Under the pieces are notes generated by a model. It ran no database searches. It was not told where the DNA came from and was given only the letters and a program-made list of their open reading frames with translations. The translations under genes were made by a program, and so were the position numbers. DNA of 64,000 nt. Source: Bog-159 sp963756605 (GTDB lineage Bacteria > Acidobacteriota > Terriglobia > Bryobacterales > Bryobacteraceae). The stretch is from positions 186,001-250,000 of the forward strand of contig CAVWOT010000003.1 in NCBI GenBank assembly GCA_963756605.1. The letters are read 5' to 3'. Shown here piece by piece: positions 49,442-58,236 of the stretch. The stretch's first letter is position 1. Every line of letters starts with the position of its first letter.

Positions 49442-51961
49442 ATGAGCAACCTCAAATACACCAACCTTCCCGCTGAGGCATCTAACGAAGATGCATTGGC
49501 GCAGCTTGCCTTGGACCTAAGCTGGCCAGGCCGCCACGCGACGGGCGTGCTCTGGGAACGCTTGAACCCGGAATTGTGGGAGATGACCCACAGCCCCTGG
49601 GCAGTTCTGCAGACGGTTTCCACGAAGAGGCTGGAAGAGATCACTTCCGATCCGGTGTTTCAGAAAGCCCTCGCTGGGCAAACCGAAGCCCGCGGCGCCG
49701 CGGCCGAATCGTCGTGGTTCTACCGTGCTCACGCGGGTTCGCCGCTCAGCGCCGCCGCCTACTTCAGCATGGAATACATGTTGAGTGAGGCGCTGCCGAT
49801 TTACTCGGGGGGCTTGGGAAACGTAGCCGGCGATCAGCTGAAAGCCGCCAACGACCTGGGTGTCCCGGTGACCGCCGTCGGACTGCTGTACGATCAGGGT
49901 TACTTTCGCCAGGAGATCGACCGCGACGGAAGCCAACGGGCGCTCTATCCCTACAACGATCCCGGACAATTACCGATCAGACCGGTGCGCGACGCCGACG
50001 GTGAGTGGGTGAGGCTTGCCATACCCTTTCCCGGTTCCAAACTCTGGATTCGTACCTGGGAAGTGCAAGTTGGCCGGGCCAGGCTCTATCTTCTCGACAC
50101 GAACGATCCCGCCAACGTGCCCGAGTATCGCAGTATCACCAGCGAGCTTTACGGCGGCGGCCCCGGCTTGCGCCTGCGACAGGAGCATGTGCTGGGGATT
50201 GCAGGTTGGCGTTTGCTTCGATTGCTGGGGATTCGGCCGGAAGTGTGCCATCTGAATGAAGGTCACGCGGCGTTCGCCGTGCTGGAGCGGGCTGCCGGCT
50301 ACATGGAAGATACGGGCCATCCATTCGATGTGGCACTGACCGTCACGCGTGCCGGAAACCTGTTCACCACCCATACCGCCGTGGAGGCCGGTTTCGACCG
50401 CTTTCCCGCCGATCTGATGTACACACACTTCGGCGACTACTGCGGGCGCCGGCTGCGGATTTCCTTCGACCAGTTACTCGCCTTGGGGCGGCGGAACGGT
50501 GACGATAGCCGGGAGCCGTTCAACATGGCGTACCTCGCGCTCCACGGATGCGGCGCGGTGAATGGCGTCAGCCGGTTGCATGGAGCGGTCAGCCGCCAGC
50601 TGTTTCAGCCGCTGTTCCCGCGCTGGCCGGCAGACGAGGTGCCGGTTGGCCATGTGACCAACGGCGTCCACGTACCCACCTGGGACTCCACGGACGCCCA
50701 CGAGCTCTGGGCGGAGGTGTGCGGCAGCAGGTGCTGGCGCGGCGACCTGGATCAGATAGAAACGCAGATCCGGGGGGCCGGCGACGCGGCCCTCTGGCGC
50801 ATGCGCAACGACTCGCGGAAGGCGTTAATCGAATTTGTGAGAAGGCGTTATGCGCGCCAGGTCGCCATCCAGGGCGGGTCCGACGCCGAGATCGCGGCCG
50901 CCGGAGAAGTTCTCCATGTCAGTACTCTGACCATCGGTTTCGCGCGGCGTTTCGCGACGTATAAGCGGCCCAACCTTTTGCTGCGCGATCCGTCCCGCCT
51001 GCTGCGAATTCTTGGCAATTCCGAGCGGCCGGTACAACTGATTGTGGCGGGCAAGGCGCACCCGCAGGATATCCCCGGACAGGACATGGTTCGCCAATGG
51101 ATTGAATTCATCCAGTCGTTAGGGACGCGTCCACCTGTGATCTTCCTGAGTGACTACGACATGCTGCTTACCGAGCGGTTGGTCGGCGGCATAGATGTTT
51201 GGCTGAATACCCCGCGGCGGCCGTGGGAAGCCTGCGGAACCAGCGGAATGAAGGTGCTGGTGAACGGCGGGCTGAACCTTTCCGAGATCGATGGCTGGTG
51301 GGCCGAGGCTTATACTCCGGAGTGCGGATGGGCGATTGGCGACGGCCGTGAACATGGCGACGATCCCAAGTGGGACGACGCCGAAGCCGAAGCGCTTTAC
51401 ACTATGATCGAGCAGCAGGTCGTGCCGGAATTTTACCAGCGGGATGGCGATGGAATTCCTCCGCAATGGGCGGCGCGCATGCGCGAGAGCATGGCCCAAC
51501 TGACGGCGGCCTATTCAGCCAATCGCACGGTTCGAGAGTATACCGAAAATCACTACCTGCCGGCAGCCGCTCGGTACAGCGCGCGCGCCGCTGAAAACGG
51601 CAAGCTCGGGATGGACGTGCTCGATTGGCAGCGAACGCTGAGCGCCGGGTGGGCGCATCTCGCATTTGGTCCGCTGAAGGTGGAGTCGCACGGCGGCCGT
51701 CATAGTTTCGAAGTTGTCGTCTACCTAGGGGGCATGGAGCCGGACGGCCTGCTGGTTGAAATGTTCGCGGATGGCCACAATGGAGAGCAGCCTCAACGAA
51801 CGACAATGAATCGAGTCACTAAGTCATCTGACGGCGGGTTTGTATACGCCGCCACCGTCGAGAGCGGGCGCGACGCGAATGATTTCACTCCACGAGTTAT
51901 TCCGCATCATCAGGGTGTGTCGGTTCCGCTGGAGGCAAGTCAGCTCCTCTGGCAGAGATAG
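49442..51961 (+). CDS. glgP: Alpha-glucan phosphorylase
   Basis: The enzyme releases glucose-1-phosphate from glycogen or maltodextrins using phosphate and PLP. The 839-residue protein has the DUF3417 N-terminus (ALAQLALDLSWPGRHATGVL) of the TmAgpA-like short class. FSMEYMLSEALPIYSGGLGN and TNGVHVPTW follow. The PLP lysine is K604 in ACGTSGMKVLVNGG. The tail of about 150 residues (VVVYLGGMEPDGLLVEMFAD) resembles the C-terminal extension of these enzymes. It starts directly after the sigma-54 activator stop (TGAATG), so the two are cotranscribed. Confidence 0.93.
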   Translation: MSNLKYTNLPAEASNEDALAQLALDLSWPGRHATGVLWERLNPELWEMTHSPWAVLQTVSTKRLEEITSDPVFQKALAGQTEARGAAAESSWFYRAHAGSPLSAAAYFSMEYMLSEALPIYSGGLGNVAGDQLKAANDLGVPVTAVGLLYDQGYFRQEIDRDGSQRALYPYNDPGQLPIRPVRDADGEWVRLAIPFPGSKLWIRTWEVQVGRARLYLLDTNDPANVPEYRSITSELYGGGPGLRLRQEHVLGIAGWRLLRLLGIRPEVCHLNEGHAAFAVLERAAGYMEDTGHPFDVALTVTRAGNLFTTHTAVEAGFDRFPADLMYTHFGDYCGRRLRISFDQLLALGRRNGDDSREPFNMAYLALHGCGAVNGVSRLHGAVSRQLFQPLFPRWPADEVPVGHVTNGVHVPTWDSTDAHELWAEVCGSRCWRGDLDQIETQIRGAGDAALWRMRNDSRKALIEFVRRRYARQVAIQGGSDAEIAAAGEVLHVSTLTIGFARRFATYKRPNLLLRDPSRLLRILGNSERPVQLIVAGKAHPQDIPGQDMVRQWIEFIQSLGTRPPVIFLSDYDMLLTERLVGGIDVWLNTPRRPWEACGTSGMKVLVNGGLNLSEIDGWWAEAYTPECGWAIGDGREHGDDPKWDDAEAEALYTMIEQQVVPEFYQRDGDGIPPQWAARMRESMAQLTAAYSANRTVREYTENHYLPAAARYSARAAENGKLGMDVLDWQRTLSAGWAHLAFGPLKVESHGGRHSFEVVVYLGGMEPDGLLVEMFADGHNGEQPQRTTMNRVTKSSDGGFVYAATVESGRDANDFTPRVIPHHQGVSVPLEASQLLWQR

Positions 51962-52114
51962 CACCGTCAAAGAGCGTTTAGCCTCGTCGGAAGCCAGGAA
52001 GACGATCGCCTGCGTCGCCTCGCCGGATTCCCAAAGCGCCGTGCCGGAATGCGGCTCTTGAGTAACCGCCACGGCGGACCATTAGATTGACCCACCAGGA
52101 GGCTTCTCAATCGA

Positions 52115-53062
52115 TCACTTCGGGCCTTGCGTGCGCCTGCGCCGGCCACTCATCAGATATATCGTGGCGCGCGGATCAAGCAATGGGTCTTCCGACGGCT
52201 CTATGCCATCCACGCGAGGAATCGGATCGAAGATGATATGGCGCTGCGCGGCGTCGTTGTCCGGCACTACGCTGACTAGCTCGATTATGCCGAAGTTGAC
52301 CTCGACCCGGCTGGACCAATGCGCCGTGGAATCGTTCACTACATCTTCCTTCCCGGCCACCTGCACAGTAATGCGCATGGTTGGCGAGCCCTTCGCGAGC
52401 CTTTCCCCGATTTCGTCAAACAGAAAACTCGGCGCCTCTTGCGCGGCGACCGCGGGATCCAGGTACTCGTTGGCGAGGTTGGGGCGAATGCGGTATCGCC
52501 CATACTGGCTGTTCCCGTCTGCGTTCGAGAATTTATAGGCGTTTACCCCATAGAACGACTCCGTGCAAAAACTCGCCGGAACGGGTTTGGGGGCTTGGAT
52601 GAATTCCAAAGCCGCCGGGTGTGATGCGAGGAATTTCTCGATCGGCGTCGGGCTGGATGTTCCAGGGCCGCTCGCATTTGCAGCGTGCAGAAATTCTACG
52701 AACTCTTCCAATGTCCGCGCCGGAAATCCGTCGACCGAATGAGCAATGATATCGGTGTGCACGTGCTCCGCGAGATTAAACCGTATGGCCATTCCGCGCG
52801 GGCTCGCATTCGGGTCGCTATCGGGCATCGCAGGCAGGCCGCCGGCGTCCGAGAATCGAATGGTTACTGGTGTGGAATCCCGTTGCACATGTGGTGCGCG
52901 CGTCAGCGACCTGGCTGCCGGCGACGGAGTAAATCTGGCTTCGAGAAGGATTCCCTTCGCATGCGCGGGCCGGAAACCTGGTTGTGTTCCGTTAAGAGCG
53001 TCAAGAGCGTGCAGCGCTTCTTCGGCAAGCGCTGCGGCATGGCTGGTTTTTGTAGGACTCAT
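52115..53062 (-). CDS. Catalase-family peroxidase
   Basis: The 315-residue protein is a minimal catalase-fold heme peroxidase (SrpA/YmaD-like class). The distal His region reads RPAHAKGILLEARFTPSPAA, followed by TPVTIRFSDAGGLPAMPDSD and PRGMAIRFNL. The proximal Tyr is in DPRATIYLMSGRRR. It lacks the N-terminal arm and C-terminal domains of true catalases and any signal peptide. It would use small organic hydroperoxides or peroxide. It is divergent from zwf across a 216-base gap, which suggests joint control in oxidative stress. Confidence 0.88.
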   Translation of the reverse strand: MSPTKTSHAAALAEEALHALDALNGTQPGFRPAHAKGILLEARFTPSPAARSLTRAPHVQRDSTPVTIRFSDAGGLPAMPDSDPNASPRGMAIRFNLAEHVHTDIIAHSVDGFPARTLEEFVEFLHAANASGPGTSSPTPIEKFLASHPAALEFIQAPKPVPASFCTESFYGVNAYKFSNADGNSQYGRYRIRPNLANEYLDPAVAAQEAPSFLFDEIGERLAKGSPTMRITVQVAGKEDVVNDSTAHWSSRVEVNFGIIELVSVVPDNDAAQRHIIFDPIPRVDGIEPSEDPLLDPRATIYLMSGRRRRTQGPK

Positions 53063-53112
53063 TACTTAAGTATGCGAGCGAGAAGCCATCGACGTCATCA
53101 CACAATCGAGGG

Positions 53113-53124
53113 TTATTGTGATAA
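53113..53124. promoter_or_regulatory. Possible PerR/Fur-like site between the peroxidase and zwf genes
   Basis: TTATTGTGATAA is an inverted repeat (TTAT/ATAA) within the AT-rich stretch GGTTATTGTGATAATCATTT. It resembles half of PerR and Fur boxes, though no full consensus is seen. The position is 50 bases before the peroxidase ATG. Confidence 0.35.
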
Positions 53125-53278
53125 TCATTTCAGTACCAGGATGACGACAGCGGGTACCCGCCCGGCCGCCAAGTGTGCTCATCAGTACGGTGACCATCAA
53201 CCGATCCGAACAAAGTTCCCGGAAGCCCGCATCATCAAGGTGCAGGCCGCAGCGGTCTGTCAGAAGAGGAAATTTGCC

Positions 53279-54679
53279 ATGGACGAATCCCATTCGGATG
53301 CTTTGGTCTTCTTCGGCGCCACGGGCGATCTGGCGTACAAGAAGATCTTTCCCGCTCTGCAGGCGATGGTGAAACGCGGCCACCTAGTTGTGCCCGTCAT
53401 CGGTGTCGCCAAAGCCGGCTGGAATCTTGAACAGTTTCGGGCGCGGGCACACGACAGCCTCGAGAAACACGGCGGAGTGGATGCCGCGGCCTTCGACAAA
53501 CTGAAGGGTTTGCTGCATTATGTGGATGGCGACTACACCGATGCGGGCACGTTTGAGAGGCTGCGCAAAGAGCTGAACGGTGCGCAACGGCCGGCGCATT
53601 ACCTGGCCATTCCGCCGCTTCTGTTCGGAACGGTTGTCGAAAATCTGGCGAAGTCGGGCTGCGCGCAGAACGCGCGCGTGATCGTGGAGAAGCCCTTCGG
53701 CCGCGACCTGGCTTCGGCGCAGCAACTCAACCGGATCCTGCATCAATCCTTCCCCGAATCGGGGATCTTTCGCATCGACCACTATCTGGGCAAGCGGCCG
53801 GTGAACAACGTGATGATTTTCCGGTTTACCAACGCCTTCATGGAGCCCTTCTGGAATCGAAACTATATCGAGAGCGTGCAGATTACCATGGCGGAAGATT
53901 TCGGCGTGGAGGGGCGGGGTGCCTTCTACGACGAGACCGGCACAATTCGCGACGTAGTTGAAAATCATCTCTTCCAGGTGATGTGCAATCTGGCCATGGA
54001 GCCGCCTGTCCGCAGCGACAGCGAGTCCACTCGCGATGAGAAGGTCAAGGTTCTGAAAGCCATTCCGGCGCTGGACCCGGCAAATGTGCTTCGCGGCCAG
54101 TTCCGCGGCTATCGCCAGGAACATGGCGTGGCGGCCGATTCGCAGGTGGAGACTTTTGCGGCCTTGCAACTGGAAATCGATTCCTGGCGATGGAAAGGCG
54201 TGCCGTTCTATATCCGCGCGGGGAAGAACCTGCCGGTCACCTGCACGGAGGTCGTCGGCCGGCTGCGAAAGCCTCCCGCGGTTATCCCGGAGTGCGCCCT
54301 GCGTCGAAACCATCTGCGCTTCCGAATCAGTCCCGAGATGACCATCGCGGTAGGTACTACGGTGCTGGGTCAGAACGACCTACTGGATGGCGAGCAGGTC
54401 GAAATGATCGCCAGCCAGCATCCCCCGCCGGAAGAAATGGATGCGTACGAGAAGTTGCTTGGCGACGCCATGGCGGGGAATGCTACCCTGTTCGCCCGCC
54501 AGGATTATGTGGAAGAGGCTTGGCGAATTGTCGATCCGGTGCTGAATGCGGGCTCTGCGGTGCACGAATATGAGAAAGGCACATGGGGACCGGCCGAGGT
54601 CGACCAGCACATTGTGCCTCCCGGCGGCTGGCACAACCCGGTGGCGTCGGATCCGGAAGACTTCCGAGTGGCGGCCTGA
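53279..54679 (+). CDS. zwf: Zwf, glucose-6-phosphate 1-dehydrogenase
   Basis: Zwf oxidises glucose-6-phosphate to 6-phosphogluconolactone and makes NADPH. The ATG at 53279 follows AGAGGA and gives 466 residues; the long upstream frame is non-coding. It has the nucleotide site LVFFGATGDLAYKKIFPALQ, the conserved EKPFGRDLASAQ, the substrate and catalytic motif FRIDHYLGKRPVNNVMIFR, and NYIESVQITMAEDFGVEGRG. The C-terminal domain ends GGWHNP. Neither pgl nor gnd is adjacent. NADPH supply fits the divergent peroxidase gene. Confidence 0.95.
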   Translation: MDESHSDALVFFGATGDLAYKKIFPALQAMVKRGHLVVPVIGVAKAGWNLEQFRARAHDSLEKHGGVDAAAFDKLKGLLHYVDGDYTDAGTFERLRKELNGAQRPAHYLAIPPLLFGTVVENLAKSGCAQNARVIVEKPFGRDLASAQQLNRILHQSFPESGIFRIDHYLGKRPVNNVMIFRFTNAFMEPFWNRNYIESVQITMAEDFGVEGRGAFYDETGTIRDVVENHLFQVMCNLAMEPPVRSDSESTRDEKVKVLKAIPALDPANVLRGQFRGYRQEHGVAADSQVETFAALQLEIDSWRWKGVPFYIRAGKNLPVTCTEVVGRLRKPPAVIPECALRRNHLRFRISPEMTIAVGTTVLGQNDLLDGEQVEMIASQHPPPEEMDAYEKLLGDAMAGNATLFARQDYVEEAWRIVDPVLNAGSAVHEYEKGTWGPAEVDQHIVPPGGWHNPVASDPEDFRVAA

Positions 54680-54726
54680 GCGAACCGCAACCAAGCTTCG
54701 ATGCAACCGCGCGGAAACGCGGCGCC

Positions 54727-54761
54727 GTCTATGAGCTCAATGCCAGCTAGGTCTCATAGAC
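54727..54761. terminator. Hairpin after zwf
   Basis: Arms GTCTATGAG and CTCATAGAC (nine bases each, perfect) enclose a 17-base loop, starting 48 bases after the zwf stop. There is no clear U-tract, so it may be a weak terminator or an mRNA-end hairpin. Confidence 0.5.
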
Positions 54762-54848
54762 CCGCTCTTTGCTCGGAATCCGGATCTGCTTTACGGAAAG
54801 GGCGACGGCCTAAGAGGCCGCCGCAGGCTGAGAGCCGGGCTGAGAGCC

Positions 54849-54895
54849 CAATGCCACTTGGTTTTCTTGCTCGAATTTTGCAGAACCCCATTTGC
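54849..54895 (+). repeat. Left terminal inverted repeat of the IS element
   Basis: It matches the reverse complement of 56568-56614 at 44 of 47 positions. Differences are at the T/G in CTTGC(T/G)CGAA, the A/G in GCAGA(A/G)CCCC and the T/G in CCCAT(T/G)TGC. Confidence 0.9.
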
Positions 54896-54916
54896 GCACC
54901 AAGGAGGGCCCCTCGT

Positions 54917-56323
54917 ATGTCGCTCGGCTTAGGAGGGCAGCCCAAACAAAATAGTCGAGTTATGTTGGTACATGAACTCTGCCGACACGTTTCAATTATT
55001 GCGGCTGTTCCAAAAGGTCGCACCAGCCTGGTTTTTCCACAGTCTCAGCCGCAAGCACGATACGTGTTCCGGGAAGGGGTCTACAGCGCCGCCGTGGTGA
55101 TATGGCTGATGATCTGGCAGCGCCTGCAGGGGAACCGAAGTTTAGCCGCTGCGGTGCAGCACCTGCTGCAGGGTGGTGCCCAAGATCTGGTCAGCGACAG
55201 CAAACGGTGGACCGAAGAGAAGGTATCCGCGGCCACGGGGAGCTATTGTCAAGCGCGGCAAAAATTACCGAAACTGATAGTCGGGGAAGTCATGGATCGC
55301 ATGGTCGAGCAGCTCCGGGCGGAAATGCAAGAGGGATGGGCGGGCCTGCAGCGGCCCGTGATGCTGATCGATGGATCGAGCCTCCAGTTGCAGCATACCC
55401 CGGAACTGGTGCGGAGGTTTTCACCCGGGCACAATCAACATGGGCAGAACCATTGGCCGGTGATGCGGATTGTGGTATTCCACGATGTGTTCAGCGGACT
55501 GGCTCTGCGACCGAGTTGGGGAGCGATGTATGGCGACGAGGCGGTGAGCGAGCAGGGGTTGGCCGAACAGGCACTAGGAAGGTTACCGGCCGATGCGGTG
55601 GTGCTGGGGGATGGCAACTTTGGGATCTTCGCCTTCGCCTATGCGACCCAGCAGAGCCAGCGATGCATGATCTTGCGACTGACCCAGGCGCGCGCACAAA
55701 AGATCATGGGGGGCGCACTGTTGCAGGGCACGGAGCGGAGGGTAGTCTGGCGGGCTAGTCGCTGGGATCGCGCCGCCCACCCGCAGTTGCCGGAGCAGGC
55801 GACGGTGGAAGGACGACTGATAGTGTGTACGAATCCGTCCCGCCCGCACGAACTGCTGTATCTGTTTACGACGCTGGATCTGCCGGTCGCGGAGATCCTG
55901 GGGATCTACAAGTTGCGCTGGAATGGGGAGACCGATCTGCGGTCCCTCAAGCGCACGGTGGGGTTGCATCAACTCAACTGCAAGAGTCCGGATATGGTGG
56001 AAAAAGAACTACTGCTGGCGATTGCGGCCTACAACCTGGTGCGGGCGGTTATGTGCCTGGCGGCACGGCGCGCCCACATCACTCCACGGCAGCTCAGTTT
56101 TTCTTTTGTGCAAACGGTGGTCACAGCGGCCCTGCCGGGTTTAGACCACGCCGCCACCGACGAGGAATACCAGCAGCGGTTGGAGCGCATGTTGCGCTAC
56201 GCAGCGCAGGGCAAATTGCCGAATCGTTCCCGCGTCCGAGCTTATCCCCGCGAAGTCTGGGGGCGGGGCGGGCACTTTCCGCGGCGCCAGAGAAGCGCCG
56301 AAAACGGAGGGCAAACGAAATGA
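54917..56323 (+). CDS. IS4-family DDE transposase
   Basis: The ATG at 54917 lies nine bases after AAGGAGG and gives 468 residues inside the inverted repeats. The catalytic Asp candidates are in LIDGSSLQLQHT and LGDGNFGIFAFA. The Glu is in the IS4-type Y-(2)-R-(3)-E-(6)-K signature, seen as YKLRWNGETDLRSLKR. The N-terminal part is helical and would bind the ends. No frameshift or stop is present, so the element could be active. The stop overlaps the ATG of the KTSC gene (ATGA). Confidence 0.9.
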   Translation: MSLGLGGQPKQNSRVMLVHELCRHVSIIAAVPKGRTSLVFPQSQPQARYVFREGVYSAAVVIWLMIWQRLQGNRSLAAAVQHLLQGGAQDLVSDSKRWTEEKVSAATGSYCQARQKLPKLIVGEVMDRMVEQLRAEMQEGWAGLQRPVMLIDGSSLQLQHTPELVRRFSPGHNQHGQNHWPVMRIVVFHDVFSGLALRPSWGAMYGDEAVSEQGLAEQALGRLPADAVVLGDGNFGIFAFAYATQQSQRCMILRLTQARAQKIMGGALLQGTERRVVWRASRWDRAAHPQLPEQATVEGRLIVCTNPSRPHELLYLFTTLDLPVAEILGIYKLRWNGETDLRSLKRTVGLHQLNCKSPDMVEKELLLAIAAYNLVRAVMCLAARRAHITPRQLSFSFVQTVVTAALPGLDHAATDEEYQQRLERMLRYAAQGKLPNRSRVRAYPREVWGRGGHFPRRQRSAENGGQTK

Positions 56324-56556
56324 CCCTCACTGCACCTGCGACCGTTCAGGTGGACTCTACCCTACTAGCCAGTGTGACCTACGACGTCAGCGCGGCGCTG
56401 CTCCAGTTGGCGTTTTGCGACGGGGCCATTTACCTTTACTTCGCTGTTCCAGCGGCTATCCACCAAGCTCTACTCGCCGCCAACTCAAAGGGCTGCTACT
56501 TCAACAGCCAGATTCGAAACCGCTTCCGCTACGCCTGTCTTAGGCGGCCCAAATGA
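56320..56556 (+). CDS. KTSC-domain passenger protein of the IS element
   Basis: The 78-residue protein starts at an ATG overlapping the transposase stop and ends 12 bases before the right inverted repeat. It is nearly all KTSC domain: LLASVTYDVSAALLQLAFCD, GAIYLYFAVPAAIHQALLAA, then NSKGCYFNSQIRNRFRY. KTSC domains are short, occur alone or with nucleases and RNA-binding domains, and have no proven function; nucleic-acid binding is suspected. Coupled translation inside the element suggests a role in transposition or its control, or capture as cargo. Confidence 0.8.
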   Translation: MTLTAPATVQVDSTLLASVTYDVSAALLQLAFCDGAIYLYFAVPAAIHQALLAANSKGCYFNSQIRNRFRYACLRRPK

Positions 56557-56567
56557 GACACTCGTCC

Positions 56568-56614
56568 GCACATGGGGCTCTGCAAAATTCGCGCAAGAAA
56601 ACCAAGTGGCATTG
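56568..56614 (-). repeat. Right terminal inverted repeat of the IS element
   Basis: Its reverse complement begins CAATGCCACTTGGTTTTCTT and pairs with the left end. It begins 12 bases after the KTSC gene stop. Confidence 0.9.
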
Positions 56615-56693
56615 GGCTGAGAGCCTGCCCCACAGATTCTTGAATCCCACAAACGTCCCGGCCGCTCAATTACGGTAAAGGGTAAATGATGTT

Positions 56694-57479
56694 ATGGGCG
56701 GGGAAGCGGATCACGTCTATAGGCTGGCCTGCATGGAACTGCACGGCGGGAACCACCTGGCGGATTACTCGGCCGAACTGCCGGGGTTAGCGGGCTGGGT
56801 TTCGTGCCGTCCCCTGCAGCCGGCCGCCAGCGGCGGGGATCTGTATTACCTGTCAGCTTGCAGTCACGGTGTGATTGCGCGGGTAGTGGTGGCGGATGTC
56901 GCCGGCCATGGAGAGACGGTCAGTGCTGCCGCCGTGCATCTGCGGGACGCGTTGCGGGTGCATCTCGACGATTGGGATCAATCCCTGCTGATCCGCCGCC
57001 TTAACGACAGCATTCTCAGAGGCGCGCCGCATTCCCGGTTCGCCACGGCGTTTCTGGCCAGCTTCTACCGCGAATCCGGAGAGCTTCTGTTTACCAATGC
57101 GGGCCACATGCCGCCGCTATGGTATCGTGCCGCCTCGCGGGAGTGGACCCTATTGGCCGATTCCACGCCGTATAGTAAAGAGATTATGGACCTGCCGCTT
57201 GGCATGATCGCAGGAACCTCCTACAGCCAGACTGCCGTGCAATTGGAAAAAGGCGATCTACTGCTGCTATACACGGATGGCATCAGCGAATCCGTGGACG
57301 CTTCCGGCGAGCAATTGGGGCTTGATGGCCTGCTGTCCATCGCCAGCCATCTGCCGGTTGAATCCGCCGCCGCTGCCGGCCATGCTCTGCTGGCGGCCGT
57401 CGAAGGTTTCCGCGGCGCCGTGCCGCCGGCCGACGACGAAACCGTGGTGGCGCTTGAACGGCGCGGAGAATCCGTTTGA
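56694..57479 (+). CDS. SpoIIE/RsbU-type PP2C phosphatase
   Basis: The 261-residue protein is nearly a bare SpoIIE phosphatase domain. Metal-binding acidic residues are D49 (ASGGDLYY), D68 in VVADVAGHG, the segment LLYTDGISESVD and the terminal pair in PADDETVVALER. RsbU-type enzymes dephosphorylate a STAS anti-sigma antagonist. Only about 30 residues precede the domain, so there is no sensor module and its input must come from a partner. It is the first gene of a seven-gene operon with an RsbW-like kinase, a STAS protein and Mla transport genes. Confidence 0.9.
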   Translation: MGGEADHVYRLACMELHGGNHLADYSAELPGLAGWVSCRPLQPAASGGDLYYLSACSHGVIARVVVADVAGHGETVSAAAVHLRDALRVHLDDWDQSLLIRRLNDSILRGAPHSRFATAFLASFYRESGELLFTNAGHMPPLWYRAASREWTLLADSTPYSKEIMDLPLGMIAGTSYSQTAVQLEKGDLLLLYTDGISESVDASGEQLGLDGLLSIASHLPVESAAAAGHALLAAVEGFRGAVPPADDETVVALERRGESV

Positions 57480-57481
57480 CC

Positions 57482-57910
57482 ATGCTTCCAGACACACACT
57501 GTTTGCATCTCAAAATTGTGATGCCTAGCGACGCGCGCTATTTGCCGGTCGTACGCGGGGCTATCGGCCCTCTGGCCACAGCCATGGGTTGGGATGAGCC
57601 CGATTCCCGGGCCATCATGTTGGCGCTGGATGAGGCGCTCGCCAACATCATCCGGCACGCTTACCATAACCGTGCCGATGGCCTGATCGAATTGGAATGC
57701 CGCGAAGGCGCGGATGTATTGGAAATCACATTGCTGGATCACGGTGATGCTCCGGACAGGACTAAAATATGTGCGCGTGCTATAGCGTGCGATCAACCGG
57801 GGGGACTCGGAACCCATATCATCAAAGATGTGATGGACACGGTGTCGTACCAGGCAACACCGGCCGGGAACCTCTTCGCGGCCACCAAGCGCCTCAGGAA
57901 AACGATATGA
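57482..57910 (+). CDS. RsbW-like serine kinase (anti-sigma-factor type HATPase)
   Basis: The ATG at 57482 gives 142 residues; a TTG at 57476 that overlaps the previous stop is possible. The GHKL ATPase fold shows the N-box with E51, N55 and H59 (ALDEALANIIRHAYHN), a G1-like DHGDAPD and a G2 region PGGLGTHIIKDVMD. In known systems RsbW/SpoIIAB phosphorylates the STAS partner and holds a sigma factor. No sigma gene lies in this operon, so its main client may be the STAS protein and the transporter. Confidence 0.88.
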   Translation: MLPDTHCLHLKIVMPSDARYLPVVRGAIGPLATAMGWDEPDSRAIMLALDEALANIIRHAYHNRADGLIELECREGADVLEITLLDHGDAPDRTKICARAIACDQPGGLGTHIIKDVMDTVSYQATPAGNLFAATKRLRKTI

Positions 57911-58236
57911 GAATCTCAGTTCGGGATGCCGGAAAAGCTAAAATCGTGGATGTGGAAGGGGACGTGGATCTGGGCACCTCCCCGGACCTCCGCCGCACTC
58001 TGTTCGACGCCCTGCTGGCTGCTCCCAAGCTGGCGCTCAACCTGGCGGCTATCCGCTATATCGATAGCTCCGGCATCGCCACCCTCCTCGAAGTGCTGAA
58101 GGACTCCCAGCGCCGCAACAAGGCATTCGTGCTCTTCGGGCTGAGCCCAGCCGTGCAGCAGGTATTCCACCTGACCCACGTTATTCGCATCTTTCGGGTG
58201 TTCCAAACCGAGCAAGAAGCCCTGGAAAGCGCTTAA
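57907..58236 (+). CDS. STAS-domain anti-sigma antagonist/MlaB-like protein
   Basis: The ATG overlaps the kinase stop (ATGA), and the stop overlaps the mlaE ATG by one base (TAATG). The 109-residue protein is a single STAS domain with the phosphorylatable motif YIDSSGIATLLEVL (S54/S55), as in RsbV and SpoIIAA. In Gram-negative Mla operons a STAS protein, MlaB, binds the MlaF ATPase and is needed for its activity. The gene sits between both worlds: next to its kinase and phosphatase and fused by overlap to mlaE. I infer that it serves both roles. Confidence 0.88.
   Translation: MRISVRDAGKAKIVDVEGDVDLGTSPDLRRTLFDALLAAPKLALNLAAIRYIDSSGIATLLEVLKDSQRRNKAFVLFGLSPAVQQVFHLTHVIRIFRVFQTEQEALESA

Larger units (their letters stand above)
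54849..56614 (+). mobile_element. IS4-type insertion sequence with passenger gene, apparently intact
   Basis: The ends are 47-base inverted repeats (54849-54895 and 56568-56614, three mismatches) beginning CAATGCCACTTGG. An 11-base direct repeat GGCTGAGAGCC flanks it (54838-54848 and 56615-56625), the length expected for IS4-family targets. The 1766-base element carries a transposase gene and a short KTSC-domain gene. The target is a hairpin-forming GGCTGAGAGCC repeat ending in CCTGCCCCAC, like the palindromic element at 1172-1243. Confidence 0.88.

Noticed and set aside
54840..56623. A 7-base target duplication (CTGAGAG) with 49-base ends for the IS
   Set aside because: Shifting the ends by two bases on each side gives an 11-base perfect duplication (GGCTGAGAGCC), which fits IS4 elements better.
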